Below, piece after piece: positions 53,069 through 62,368 of a stretch of 64,000 nucleotides of DNA (its first letter is position 1; each line of letters opens with the position of its first letter). The notes below the pieces were generated by a model. That model had not been told where the DNA came from. It saw only the letters and a program-made list of their open reading frames with translations, and ran no database searches. The position numbers were made by a program, and so were the translations under genes. Origin of the DNA: Anabaena sp. UHCC 0187 (GTDB lineage: Bacteria > Cyanobacteriota > Cyanobacteriia > Cyanobacteriales > Nostocaceae); NCBI RefSeq assembly GCF_009712035.1, contig NZ_VILB01000013.1, forward strand, positions 602,426 through 666,425. The letters are read 5' to 3'.

Positions 53069-54946
53069 GTGAATCTATCTTCGTCAACACTACCACTAGT
53101 TAAAAATCCCGAAAGACTGGAAAACCGTCTGGGAGAAATTCCCGCACAACCGGGGGTTTATTTGCTGCGGGATGGCAGCGATCGCTTAATATATATAGGT
53201 AAATCTCGTAAATTGCGTTCTCGTGTCCGTTCCTATTTCCGCGACTCCACCAACAAGACGGAACGCATTAATATGATGGTTAAGTTAGTGACAGAAATTG
53301 AATTTATTGTTACTGATACCGAAGCTGAAGCATTAGCACTGGAAGCCAATTTAATTAAACAGCATCAGCCCTATTTTAACGTTTTACTCAAAGATGATAA
53401 AAAATATCCTTATCTCTGCATTACTTGGTCAGATGAATATCCGCGAATTTTCATTACCCGCAAACGTCAATTAGGAAAAGCCAAAGATAAATATTACGGT
53501 CCCTATACAGATTCTGGGTTATTGCGGGAAATCGTCCATTTATGTAAAAAGATTTTTCCTTTACGACAAAGACCACAACCCCTATTTAAAGATCGTCCTT
53601 GCTTAAATTATGATATTGGTCGTTGTCCCGGAGTTTGTCAAAAATTAGTTTCCACAGTTGAATATGCAAAAATTGTCCAAAAAGTAGCAATGGTTTTTCA
53701 AGGTAGAACTCAAGAACTAATTGATATTTTAACAGCACAAATGGAAACGGCTGCCGAAGAATTAAATTTTGAAAATGCAGCAAAAATTCGTGATCAAATT
53801 TTATCTTTAAAGTCTCTCAATGCAGCCCAAAAGGTATCCTTACCTGATGATACTGTATCACGAGATGCCATTGCTTTAGCTGCTGATGACCAACACGCCT
53901 ATATTCAATTATTCCAAATTCGTGCGGGTCAATTAGTTGGACGTTTGGCTTTTGTTGCTAACTCTCACCCTGAACCGGGAGCAATTTTACAACGAGTTTT
54001 AGAGGAACATTACCAAACAGCCGAAAGTGTGGAAATTCCTAGCGAGATTTTGGTACAACATGATTTACCTGATAGTGATATTTTGGCAGATATTTTGACG
54101 GAACGCAAAGGCAGAAAAGTAAATATTATTGCCCCTTTGCGACAAAGTAAAGCTGAATTAATAGAAATGGTCGAAAAAAATGCCCAATATGAATTACAGA
54201 GAATGCAAAAATTGGGAGATAGTAATTTACAAGCAACCCAAGATTTAGCGGCTATTCTCGACTTACCAGATTTACCAAAACGCATTGAAGGTTATGATAT
54301 TTCTCATATTCAAGGGACTAATGCGGTAGCTTCCCAAGTTGTATTTATTGATGGTTTACCAGCAAAACAACATTACCGACATTACAAAATTAAAAATCCT
54401 GATATTAAAATTGGCCATTCAGATGATTTTGCGAGTTTAGCAGAAGTTATTAATAGACGATTTCGGAAATATATAGAAGATCCTAAATTAGCAAGATTGG
54501 GTAATTCTGACTGGCCTGATTTAATTATGATTGATGGTGGTAAAGGTCAATTATCTGCCGTTGTGGGTATTTTACAAGAAATGAATTTATTAGCAGATTT
54601 GCGAGTTGTCAGTTTAGCAAAAAAGCGGGAAGAAATATTTTTACCTGGGGAATCTAAAGCTTTAGGAACTCACGCAGAACAACCAGGAGTACAGTTATTA
54701 AGAAGATTGCGAGATGAAGCACACAGATTTGCTGTGAGTTTTCACCGTCAGCAAAGAAGTGATAAACTAAAGCGATCTCGTTTAGATGAAATTCCCGGTT
54801 TAGGACAAAATCGGCAAAAGTTACTATTATCTCATTTTCGCTCAGTTGATTATATTCGTCAAGCCACTCCTACACAATTAACTGAAGTTCCCGGAATTGG
54901 TTCACAATTAGCGCAAGATATTTATGATTATTTCCATCCTGTTTAA
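53069..54946 (+). CDS. uvrC: Excinuclease ABC subunit C
   Basis: UvrC makes both incisions in nucleotide excision repair after UvrAB. 625 aa is usual. Domains in order: GIY-YIG nuclease ([20 protein letters not shown], residues 20-100), cysteine-rich segment ([14 protein letters not shown]), UVR motif ([19 protein letters not shown], near 230-250), RNase H-like endonuclease domain with [20 protein letters not shown] and [13 protein letters not shown], and C-terminal helix-hairpin-helix ([20 protein letters not shown]). Start is GTG 53069; no better ATG lies nearby. Confidence 0.97.
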   Translation: MNLSSSTLPLVKNPERLENRLGEIPAQPGVYLLRDGSDRLIYIGKSRKLRSRVRSYFRDSTNKTERINMMVKLVTEIEFIVTDTEAEALALEANLIKQHQPYFNVLLKDDKKYPYLCITWSDEYPRIFITRKRQLGKAKDKYYGPYTDSGLLREIVHLCKKIFPLRQRPQPLFKDRPCLNYDIGRCPGVCQKLVSTVEYAKIVQKVAMVFQGRTQELIDILTAQMETAAEELNFENAAKIRDQILSLKSLNAAQKVSLPDDTVSRDAIALAADDQHAYIQLFQIRAGQLVGRLAFVANSHPEPGAILQRVLEEHYQTAESVEIPSEILVQHDLPDSDILADILTERKGRKVNIIAPLRQSKAELIEMVEKNAQYELQRMQKLGDSNLQATQDLAAILDLPDLPKRIEGYDISHIQGTNAVASQVVFIDGLPAKQHYRHYKIKNPDIKIGHSDDFASLAEVINRRFRKYIEDPKLARLGNSDWPDLIMIDGGKGQLSAVVGILQEMNLLADLRVVSLAKKREEIFLPGESKALGTHAEQPGVQLLRRLRDEAHRFAVSFHRQQRSDKLKRSRLDEIPGLGQNRQKLLLSHFRSVDYIRQATPTQLTEVPGIGSQLAQDIYDYFHPV

Positions 54947-54969
54947 ATATATTTTTTTCAGAAATACGA

Positions 54970-54998
54970 ACCACAGAGGACACAGAGGACACAGAGGG
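54970..54998. repeat. CACAGAGGA short tandem repeat
   Basis: Three imperfect copies of a 9-bp CACAGAGGA unit between uvrC and the GT2 gene. Similar repeats are found in many cyanobacterial intergenic regions. No function is suggested. Confidence 0.5.
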
Positions 54999-55082
54999 AA
55001 AACAATTTCTTACTTGAATTGTATTGGTTTTTGACTTCTGCTGTATTATTAACCAAATTTGTAAATACCATAGTTTTACCAG

Positions 55083-56366
55083 ATGAAAATTAGCCTGTGC
55101 ATGATTGTGAAAAATGAAGAAACTACCTTGCCAAAGTGCTTAGGAAGTGTTAAAAATTTTGTTGATGAAATTGTAGTTCTCGATACGGGTTCAACTGATA
55201 AAACGCCTCAAATTGCTGCACAATTTGGGGCTAAGGTGCATTATTTTGCCTGGAATAATAACTTTAGTGCGGCTCGAAATGAGGCTTTAAAATATGTTAC
55301 AGGTGATTGGATTTTAGTTTTAGATGCTGATGAAACTTTGACACCAGAAATTATTCCCTTACTCAAATCAGTTATTCACAAAGAAGAATATCTTGTGATT
55401 AATCTCGTGCGTCAAGAAGTCGGTTCTACACAATCACCTTATTCTCTCGTTTCTCGACTATTTCGTAATCATCCAGATATCTATTTTGATCGCCCTTATC
55501 ATGCTTTAATTGATGATAGTGTGATGGCGATTTTAACTCAAGAACCAAATTGGCAAATTGGTTATTTACCAGGGGTAGCAATTCTGCATACTGGTTATCA
55601 AAAAGCTGTAATTAATGAACAGAATAAATCTGCTAAAGCCGCAGCCGCAATGGAAGAGTTTTTTGCCAATCATCCCTATGATACTTATGTTTGTAGTAAG
55701 TTGGGGGCTTTGTATATGCAAATGGGCAAAATTGATGCGGGTATGGAGTTATTAAATCGGGGATTAAATCAAATCATTGGTAATCAAGTTAATCAAGATA
55801 AAAAACCTTTGAGTAACTTAAAATGTTTGCAATCACAGAAAATTGAAGTTTCTGTTGATGAAGATATAAATTATGATATTTTATATGAATTGCATTATCA
55901 TTTGGGTATTGGTTATGCAAATTTACAAGATTTACCTCTAGCTATTGCTCATTATCAAGCTGCGGTAAAATTGCCTATTTATCCTTTATTGAAATTAGGA
56001 GGATATAATAATTTAGGAAATTTACTCAAAAATATGGGAGATTTTCCGGGAGCAAAAACTGCTTATGAAACGGCTATAAAAATTGATCCTAATTTCGTGA
56101 CTGGACATTATAATTTAGGGATGGTATGTAAAGTAATGGGGTTATTTGCTGAGGCTATTGATGCCTATAATAACGCCATTAATTTAAATCCTGATTATGC
56201 AGAAGCTTATCAAAATTTAGGGGTTGTACTGTTGAAAATTGGTGATGTTCCCGGTAGTTTAGAAGCTTTTGAATATGCCATTTCTCTCCATGAACTAAAC
56301 AACCCTGAAGAAGCACAAAGACTTCATCAGGGTTTAAAGGAGATGGGTTTGTTGAATAGGGAATAG
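55083..56366 (+). CDS. Glycosyltransferase family 2 with TPR repeats
   Basis: A 427-aa protein. N-terminal GT2 domain: MKISLCMIVKNEETTLPKCL, then FVDEIVVLDTGSTDKTPQIA and the metal-binding DAD in WILVLDADETLTPE. C-terminal half (about 245-425) has TPR repeats, e.g. YNNLGNLLKNMGDFPGAKTA and YQNLGVVLLKIGDVPGSLEA. Such GT2-TPR proteins are common in cyanobacteria and probably decorate surface polysaccharides or proteins; substrate unknown. Cytosolic, no transmembrane segments. Confidence 0.92.
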   Translation: MKISLCMIVKNEETTLPKCLGSVKNFVDEIVVLDTGSTDKTPQIAAQFGAKVHYFAWNNNFSAARNEALKYVTGDWILVLDADETLTPEIIPLLKSVIHKEEYLVINLVRQEVGSTQSPYSLVSRLFRNHPDIYFDRPYHALIDDSVMAILTQEPNWQIGYLPGVAILHTGYQKAVINEQNKSAKAAAAMEEFFANHPYDTYVCSKLGALYMQMGKIDAGMELLNRGLNQIIGNQVNQDKKPLSNLKCLQSQKIEVSVDEDINYDILYELHYHLGIGYANLQDLPLAIAHYQAAVKLPIYPLLKLGGYNNLGNLLKNMGDFPGAKTAYETAIKIDPNFVTGHYNLGMVCKVMGLFAEAIDAYNNAINLNPDYAEAYQNLGVVLLKIGDVPGSLEAFEYAISLHELNNPEEAQRLHQGLKEMGLLNRE

Positions 56367-56401
56367 ACAAGTAAATAATATTACCAATCACCTATTACCA
56401 A

Positions 56402-57568
56402 TTAAATTCGAGAACGGACAAATTTCTCTAATCTATCCATTCCCTTTTCAATTGTCGCCATATCCGTAGCATAGGAAAGACGAATGTTTTTATCAGCACC
56501 GAAAGCGACACCGGGAATAAGTGCAACTTGATGTTCTGCTAATAAAGCATCACAAAATTCCAGAGATTTCAAGCCGGTTTTGCTGATATCAGGAAATAGG
56601 TAAAAAGCACCGTCTGGTTTAGCGGTACTCAAACCCGGAATAGCTTTGAGTCTTTCAAACATTACCTGACGACGTTTAGCGAAAGCTTGACGCATTTCCT
56701 CTACACAGTCTTGGGAACTTTCTAAAGCTGCGATCGCTCCATATTGAGCAAAAGTACACACATTTGATGTACTATGTCCTTGGATGGTGCTGGCTGCTTT
56801 GATAATTTCCAGGGGTCCAGCTAAATAACCCAAGCGCCAACCGGTCATGGAATAACCTTTAGCGAAACCGTTACTAATTAAGGTGCGAGCAAAGATTTCC
56901 TCACCTAAAGAACCTATGCTGATATGTTCTGCACCATCATAGAGAATTTTTTCATAAATCTCATCAGAGACAACATAGATACCTGCATCAACTATTACCT
57001 GCGCCAGAGCCTTAATTTCCCCTGGCGTGTATACCATCCCTGTGGGGTTAGAAGGGGAGTTAAGGACAAATAACTTAGTTTTTGGGGTAATAGCTTTTTT
57101 TAGCTGTTCTGGGGTGATTTTGTATCCAGTGGAAGCATCTGTTTCCACAATCACTGACTTACCACCAACTAAAGTTACCATTTCGGGATAACTTAACCAA
57201 TATGGTGAGGGAATAATTACCTCATCACCTGGGTCAATCAATGCCACAATTAAATTGTAGAGAGAATGCTTACCGCCATTGGTGACAAGGACATTCTCTG
57301 CCTTATAATTAAGACCATTATCATTTTTTAGCTTGTGTGCGATCGCTTCCCGTAATTTTGGTTCTCCAGCGGCGGGGCCATACTTGGTTTTGCCTTCATC
57401 CAAAGCCTTTGCGGCTGCGGCTTTGATATGCGCTGGGGTGTCAAAATCCGGTTCACCCGCGCTAAAACTACAAACATCTATACCCTCGGCTTTCATAGCC
57501 TTAGCTTTAGCTGCGATGGCTAAGGTGATGGAGGGTGTTACCTGACTTACTCTTGCTGCCAGCTTCAT
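56402..57568 (-). CDS. aspC: Aspartate aminotransferase (class I PLP)
   Basis: A 388-aa fold-type I aminotransferase. The start [20 protein letters not shown] followed by [20 protein letters not shown] is the Ib aspartate aminotransferase pattern. The PLP-binding Lys is in [20 protein letters not shown], and [14 protein letters not shown] is conserved. In cyanobacteria this enzyme may also use prephenate or another keto acid; the assignment to aspartate is by family. Monocistronic, convergent with the GT2 gene. Confidence 0.93.
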   Translation of the reverse strand: MKLAARVSQVTPSITLAIAAKAKAMKAEGIDVCSFSAGEPDFDTPAHIKAAAAKALDEGKTKYGPAAGEPKLREAIAHKLKNDNGLNYKAENVLVTNGGKHSLYNLIVALIDPGDEVIIPSPYWLSYPEMVTLVGGKSVIVETDASTGYKITPEQLKKAITPKTKLFVLNSPSNPTGMVYTPGEIKALAQVIVDAGIYVVSDEIYEKILYDGAEHISIGSLGEEIFARTLISNGFAKGYSMTGWRLGYLAGPLEIIKAASTIQGHSTSNVCTFAQYGAIAALESSQDCVEEMRQAFAKRRQVMFERLKAIPGLSTAKPDGAFYLFPDISKTGLKSLEFCDALLAEHQVALIPGVAFGADKNIRLSYATDMATIEKGMDRLEKFVRSRI

Positions 57569-57763
57569 TCTACTTTAATTTCGCCAATATCCTTTCTATC
57601 TAAGGATATCCCAGAATCATATCCGATATTTGCCCTTTCTAAATTCTTTTCTCACCCAGGTGAGGACAATTTAATTTACTTCAAGACTTGACAAGGCGAA
57701 AATTTTGGTTTACACTTATGTTAGGAGTGGAAATCTGTCCGTGCATATATATAGGGTTGTGGA

Positions 57764-58084
57764 TTGTCTGAATCAGGATTTACAGGATGGTAATTTTTAG
57801 ATGGTTTATTGGTGATGAAAGTTGTATTTGTCAGAATCAGGATTTACAGGATTAAAGGATTAATCAGGATGGTAATTTTTAGATAGTTTAAATTATTCAA
57901 AAATAATCATTCAAAAACATCCTGAAAAATCCCCAACTCCCCACCAAAAATCATCCAATAACATCCTGTAAATCCTCAAATCCTGTAAATCCTGATTCAG
58001 ACAAAAAAAATCCCCAACCTCCACCAAAAATCATCCAACAACATCCTGTACATCCTAAAATCCTGTAAATCCTGATTTAGACAA
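57764..58084. repeat. Complex inverted and tandem repeat cluster (ATCCTGTAAATCCTGATTC family)
   Basis: Two forward copies of GTCTGAATCAGGATTTACAG type (57767-57786; 57830-57849) face two inverted copies ending TCCTGATTCAGACAA (57961-58005) and TCCTGATTTAGACAA (58041-58084). The right part is a tandem duplication of about 80 bp that includes CCACCAAAAATCATCCAA. The cluster lies just after the 3' end of the DUF2887 gene. Confidence 0.85.
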
Positions 58085-58094
58085 TTAAATAAAC

Positions 58095-58943
58095 CTACTT
58101 GTCTATCTCAGATTCTAACCATGTGTCCAAATCATTAATATCTGTAAAGTCTAATAATGCTTCTCCTAGCTTTTCCAGTTGTTCTATATTCAAACTGTTG
58201 ATATTTTCGATGTAAATATCTTTCAATTTTCCAAATCTTTTTGACAACTGACGTATCAACAAAATCATTTCACCATTCTGCCTACCTTCTTCTCTCCCTT
58301 CCTGCTTTGCTTCTTGATATACTCTTGTTTGCTTAATATCACTCACTAAAAACATTGCTTCTATCTCCTGACGGCTTAATTGTGAAAACTTGGACAATAA
58401 AACAGTCTCCAACAATTCTATAATACCTTGTTTTTCCCTGTCATTCTCCACTTCTGTTTTAGTTCTTGCCATGAGGGTTTTAACTAATTCCGGCGCTTGT
58501 GCTTCCTTACTGACAATCAACTCAATTAACCCCATACCAATTGAACCTGGTGGTAATTCATCTAAATAAATTCGTTTAATTCTCCCACTATTAATCAATT
58601 CCTGTTGATAAGCAGTCAATTCTCCTACATCTAAACTCCGTTTCGCAAATAACGCTACCCCCTGCCAATCTTGTACAGGTTTAAATTGATTGAGATAGAT
58701 ATTGATTTCAGCGATTAATTCCCAGTAAAAGTCCGGTTTTGGTTGAAATTGCACTTCTACAAAATAGATGGGTTTTTCTAGACTATCTGCCATAAAAATT
58801 CCATCAAATCGAAATGCCTTTTCTTTCACTTCCACAGATGTAAATTGATAATCTCTGGCATCTTCTATAGGTTCTCCCAGAATTTCAAATAATAGGGTAT
58901 GGAAAGTGAGGAAGATTTGGTAGAATATCGTGTCTGTGTGCAT
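58095..58943 (-). CDS. DUF2887 (Rpn/PD-(D/E)XK-like) protein
   Basis: A 282-aa protein of the DUF2887 type, often annotated as Rpn recombination-promoting nuclease or putative transposase. The nuclease core is visible: FRFDGIFMADSLEKPIYFVE followed by VQFQPKPDFYWELIAEIN, where D, the E of FVEVQ and Q could form the PD-(D/E)XK-like site. The C-terminus is a helical region with an Arg/Glu-rich stretch (VYQEAKQEGREEGRQNGEMI). It is flanked by a repeat cluster. DNA-cleaving activity in this subfamily is assumed from relatives. Confidence 0.8.
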   Translation of the reverse strand: MHTDTIFYQIFLTFHTLLFEILGEPIEDARDYQFTSVEVKEKAFRFDGIFMADSLEKPIYFVEVQFQPKPDFYWELIAEINIYLNQFKPVQDWQGVALFAKRSLDVGELTAYQQELINSGRIKRIYLDELPPGSIGMGLIELIVSKEAQAPELVKTLMARTKTEVENDREKQGIIELLETVLLSKFSQLSRQEIEAMFLVSDIKQTRVYQEAKQEGREEGRQNGEMILLIRQLSKRFGKLKDIYIENINSLNIEQLEKLGEALLDFTDINDLDTWLESEIDK

Positions 58944-59251
58944 TATTCCTGATATTGAAATTACTTATTCATCTGGTGATTTTAACCATGTTTCCCAGTT
59001 CTACATCTACTGTAATTGCATCTTCATTCTGAGATACAAGATAACATCTTGGTATTTTGGTTATGAGGACAAATTTTATTTTCTTATTTCCCTGCTTCTG
59101 GGATTTATTTTGGAAATTATGATGTTGATAAATAAAAACTCTATATATATGGGCGCACACTTTTCCACTCATATCATAAGCATAGCGAAAACTCGAAACA
59201 CTGTCAACCCCCCTAGCTGAAATTACCAAAACTCGTTACATTATTGATAAA

Positions 59252-59290
59252 ATTCTCAATAATAATGAGAATAAACCCTCAATAATTGAG
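59252..59290. promoter_or_regulatory. Candidate Fur-type palindromes
   Basis: ATTCTCA-ataataa-TGAGAAT (59252-59272) and CTCAAT-a-ATTGAG (59278-59290) are two adjacent AT-rich palindromes resembling the iron boxes bound by cyanobacterial FurA. No gene lies immediately downstream on either strand, so they may be relics. Confidence 0.3.
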
Positions 59291-59341
59291 AATGTCCTTT
59301 TTTCCCAAAATCCCATATAAATAACTTATGCCCTAATAACA

Positions 59342-59405
59342 AGATCCTCGACTTCTTTGATTAATCTTGTAATTTATGAATATTTAATTTAGAAGTCGGG
59401 GATCT
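59342..59405. repeat. Inverted repeat, AGATCCTCGACTTCT type
   Basis: AGATCCTCGACTTCT (59342-59356) faces AGAAGTCGGGGATCT (59391-59405), one mismatch in 15. The intervening 34 bp are AT-rich. The sequence resembles a common dispersed palindrome of cyanobacteria. Confidence 0.6.
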
Positions 59406-59440
59406 AAATCCGTTGAGAAAAAAGCACAACCCCACTATAA

Positions 59441-59575
59441 TATTTATGGAAAAATAATATTTTTATTACCAATGTCAACGGTGAAATGGTTGTAAAAATA
59501 GGCGATTATGGTATATCAAAAGCTTTTGATTTAGATGGTTTGAGTGGGCTTAATAACATGATGGTTAAAATATAA
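59441..59575 (+). pseudogene. Fragment of a Ser/Thr protein kinase (catalytic DFG-like segment)
   Basis: The plus frame from 59441 to the stop at 59573-59575 reads FITNVNGEMVVKIGDYGISK followed by AFDLDGLSGLNN. That is the segment after the catalytic loop of a Hanks kinase, with DYG in the DFG position. A stop lies directly upstream, and the rest of the kinase is missing on both sides, so it is a relic. Confidence 0.6.
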
Positions 59576-59765
59576 AAAAGAATATAATTAAAATCCTATT
59601 ATCTGTGATTTTTCTGATTACTGTACTTAAACTGCTACATAACAACTACTAGACATTACTCAAAAGATAATATTTTATCAGAAAAAAGTCAACGATCGCT
59701 CACAGTTGTGCAAGACTAGAGAACAGTAATATGTTGAAAAAACTGATTTAATTTAATAATTAATT

Positions 59766-60572
59766 ATGCTGGGTGCGATCGCTGGTGATATCATTGGCTC
59801 TATCTACAAATTTAACAATATCAAAACCAAGGATTTTCCTTTGTTTGATGAAGAATGCACTTTCACAGACGACACAGTGCTGACCATAGCCGTCGCAGAA
59901 GTCATTCTCAATGCTGATACATTTCCTGATAACACTAAGTATATTGACCAACTGCAATATACTGAAAACTTTAAATTGTACTACTCTGAATATCCCGAAG
60001 CTGGTTATGGTGATAAATTTCGAGAATGGGCAAAATCCAACAGCACCGAACCATACAACAGTTGGGGGAACGGTTCAGCCATGCGAGTTAGTCCCATAGG
60101 ATCTGCCTTTGATGACCTGAATACTGTATTACAAGAAGCTCAAAGCAGTGCCGAAGTTACCCACAACCATCCGGAAGGCATTAAAGGCGCACAAGCAACC
60201 GCAGCCGCCATATTTTTGGCAAGGACAGGGCATGATAAATCCAGTATTAGACATTATGTCCAGAACTCCTTTGGTTATAACTTAAAGCCCAGCCTGAACG
60301 AAATTAGACCAACCTACGAATTCAGCAAATCTTGTCCAGATTCCGTTCCCCAAGCCATTATTGCTTTTTTAGAATCTACAGACTTTGAAGACGCAATTCG
60401 TAATGCTATATCTATTGGTGGTGATAGTGACACCATAGCTTGTATTACAGGTAGTATCGCCGAAGCTTTTTATGGTGGTGTACCTCAAGAAATTGCCGAA
60501 TGGGCATTATCAAAATTAGATGAGCCACTTTGGCTTGTTATTGATAAGTTTATGTCACAGTATTATTCGTGA
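59766..60572 (+). CDS. ADP-ribosylglycohydrolase family protein
   Basis: A 268-aa protein of the DraG/ARH family, which removes ADP-ribose from proteins or other acceptors. The metal-binding motifs are MLGAIAGDIIGSIYKFNN, FTDDTVLTIAVAEVIL, and the C-terminal ISIGGDSDTIACITGSIAEA. The catalytic acidic residues of both (TDDT and GGDSDT) are intact. No transferase (DraT-like) is adjacent, so its target is unknown. ATG 59766 starts right at the family motif, as expected. Confidence 0.93.
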   Translation: MLGAIAGDIIGSIYKFNNIKTKDFPLFDEECTFTDDTVLTIAVAEVILNADTFPDNTKYIDQLQYTENFKLYYSEYPEAGYGDKFREWAKSNSTEPYNSWGNGSAMRVSPIGSAFDDLNTVLQEAQSSAEVTHNHPEGIKGAQATAAAIFLARTGHDKSSIRHYVQNSFGYNLKPSLNEIRPTYEFSKSCPDSVPQAIIAFLESTDFEDAIRNAISIGGDSDTIACITGSIAEAFYGGVPQEIAEWALSKLDEPLWLVIDKFMSQYYS

Positions 60573-60573
60573 A

Positions 60574-60630
60574 CTACCCTGCCGGAAGACAGACAGGGCT
60601 TGCCAATTCATCGGGAATAGCCTCCAGAAC
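60574..60630 (-). mobile_element. Possible right-end remnant of an IS605-type element
   Basis: A minus-strand frame reads EVLEAIPDELASPVCLPAG before a TAG at 60574-60576, and CCCTG...CAGGG (60577-60598) forms a hairpin next to the stop, as at the intact TnpB. Both signs are weak and the upstream sequence is not coding. A relic is a possibility only. Confidence 0.25.
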
Positions 60631-60830
60631 TTCCTAGTTCTAGGGTTACAAGGCCAAAGGCAAAAGGTATAAGTTTCATTGGCTTTTTTTGCGTAGGGGA
60701 CGGAGAGAATTCCTACTTGCTGAGTGAGCTTATCGAAGTGTCATTTCCCTCTCGGTCTAAAGACACGCTCGTTTTCCACTGAGCGCGAGGTTTTATGAGT
60801 GCGAATTAACTCCGCTTCTATGGTAAATCT

Positions 60831-61211
60831 ATGGTAAAAATAAATATGCAATATAATAGTGTAATCCTCACCATAGCCACATTCAATTTTGACAATATAG
60901 TTAGTTTCTATACTCAATTACTAGAACAAGAACCAAAAAAACTCATTCCTGATGTTTATGCTGAGTTTCAAATTACTAGTTTGAAATTAGGTATTTTTCA
61001 ACCCAAACAAGCAAACAAACCGGAATTTGACGCTAATGCTCAAAGTCCACTCAGTTTGTGTTTAGAAGTGAATCATTTAGAAACCGCTATATTTTACTTG
61101 ACATCTTTAGGTTATCCCCCACCCGGAGTAATTTCCACAGCTTCCCACGGTCAAGAAATTTACGCCTACGATCCTGACGGAAATCGTTTAATTTTACATC
61201 AATCTCATTAA
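60831..61211 (+). CDS. VOC family protein
   Basis: A 126-aa single-domain VOC/glyoxalase-like protein. It starts SVILTIATFNFDNIVSFYTQ and ends DPDGNRLILHQSH, where the terminal strand is typical of the superfamily. The usual metal-ligand set is incomplete: the first His/Glu position is taken by hydrophobic residues, so it may bind a ligand without metal catalysis. ATG 60831 and an in-frame ATG at 60846 are both possible. It lies 69 bp before the YlqF gene. Confidence 0.8.
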   Translation: MVKINMQYNSVILTIATFNFDNIVSFYTQLLEQEPKKLIPDVYAEFQITSLKLGIFQPKQANKPEFDANAQSPLSLCLEVNHLETAIFYLTSLGYPPPGVISTASHGQEIYAYDPDGNRLILHQSH

Positions 61212-61279
61212 GAGGGAACAGGGAACAGGGAACAAGCAAATATTATTACCACTGACAACTAACAACTAACAAACAATAA

Positions 61280-62161
61280 ATGTCAATAACTAAAAACTAC
61301 AAATTAAATCTGATTCAATGGTATCCCGGCCACATCGCCAAAGCTGAAAAAAATCTGAAAGAACAGCTAAAACGGGTAGATGTGGTTTTAGAAGTAAGAG
61401 ACGCTCGCATTCCCTTAGCGACAAATCACCCACAAATGAATGAATGGGTGGGGACGAAAACACGGATATTGGTACTCAACCGAGTAGATATGATTTTGCC
61501 ACAAGTGCGATCGCGCTGGATAGAGTGGTTTAAAAACCGAGGCGAAGTTCCATATTTTACCAACGCTCAACATGGTCAAGGTGTTACCGCCATTGCCAAA
61601 GCTGCCCAAGCAGCGGGCATAGAACTTAACCAACGCCGCACAGACAGGGGAATGTTACCCCGTCCTGTGCGGGCTGTCGTCATTGGTTTTCCCAATGTCG
61701 GTAAATCAGCTTTAATTAACCGTCTGATAGGCAAGCGAGTCGTAGAAAGCGCAGCCCGTCCCGGTGTTACCCGTCAACTGCGGTGGGTAAGAATTTCTGA
61801 TCAGCTACAATTATTAGATGCTCCTGGTGTTATCCCTGCTAGACTAGACAGCCAAGCCGCAGCCATCAAATTAGCTATTTGCGATGATATCGGTGAAGCA
61901 GCTTATGATAATCAACTCATAGCCGCAGCATTCGTAGATATACTGAATGAACTCCAAGAAACCCATTCTCATTCATTACCACCACACCCATTACTTACAC
62001 GGTATGATCTTGACTCCATCGTCCATACAGGAGAAGAATATTTACAAGCTTTAGCAGAACATCGTTATAAAGGAGATGTAGAACGGGCAGCCAGACAAAT
62101 GATTACTGATTTTCGCAAAGGATTTTTAGGGAATATCTCCTTAGAATTACCAAAAATTTAA
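61280..62161 (+). CDS. ylqF: Ribosome biogenesis GTPase YlqF/RbgA
   Basis: A circularly permuted GTPase of 293 aa. The start WYPGHIAKAEKNLKEQLKRV and the DARIPLATNHPQMN segment are family markers. G4 (VLNRVDM) precedes G1 (GFPNVGKSALINRLIG, near residue 135) and G3 (LLDAPGVIPA). It assists late assembly of the large ribosomal subunit. The C-terminal region is helical (YDLDSIVHTGEEYLQALAEH). The ATG at 61280 matches the family start. Confidence 0.95.
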   Translation: MSITKNYKLNLIQWYPGHIAKAEKNLKEQLKRVDVVLEVRDARIPLATNHPQMNEWVGTKTRILVLNRVDMILPQVRSRWIEWFKNRGEVPYFTNAQHGQGVTAIAKAAQAAGIELNQRRTDRGMLPRPVRAVVIGFPNVGKSALINRLIGKRVVESAARPGVTRQLRWVRISDQLQLLDAPGVIPARLDSQAAAIKLAICDDIGEAAYDNQLIAAAFVDILNELQETHSHSLPPHPLLTRYDLDSIVHTGEEYLQALAEHRYKGDVERAARQMITDFRKGFLGNISLELPKI

Positions 62162-62368
62162 CCGTTAATTTGTATCCGCATTTATCCGCGCTGTGCAGAT
62201 TTTCAATATTACCATTGTTATTCCCCAGGAAAAGCGAAATTGCAAATGTCTCTTGTCTCCTTTTATATTCGCCAGGGATACGGATAATCTAGGATTTGGC
62301 ATAACATAGCCTTTTTATCTATTTTGTAGCTTTGCGCCCCTAGCTTCCAGTCTGAATGTATAACACTC

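Larger units (their letters stand above)
58944..59765. other. 822-bp decayed region between DUF2887 and the ADP-ribosylglycohydrolase
   Basis: No intact gene. It contains candidate Fur-type palindromes (59252-59290), an inverted repeat (59342-59405) and a kinase fragment (59441-59575). Short frames at 58930-59229 on both strands lack family support. Confidence 0.5.

Noticed and set aside
57764-58084. Possible CRISPR array near DUF2887
   Set aside because: Repeats are in both orientations with similar intervals and no unique spacers of regular length; no cas genes are nearby.
58930-59229. Overlapping frames on both strands next to DUF2887
   Set aside because: They overlap each other on opposite strands, start inside or beside the DUF2887 gene and have no recognisable motif.
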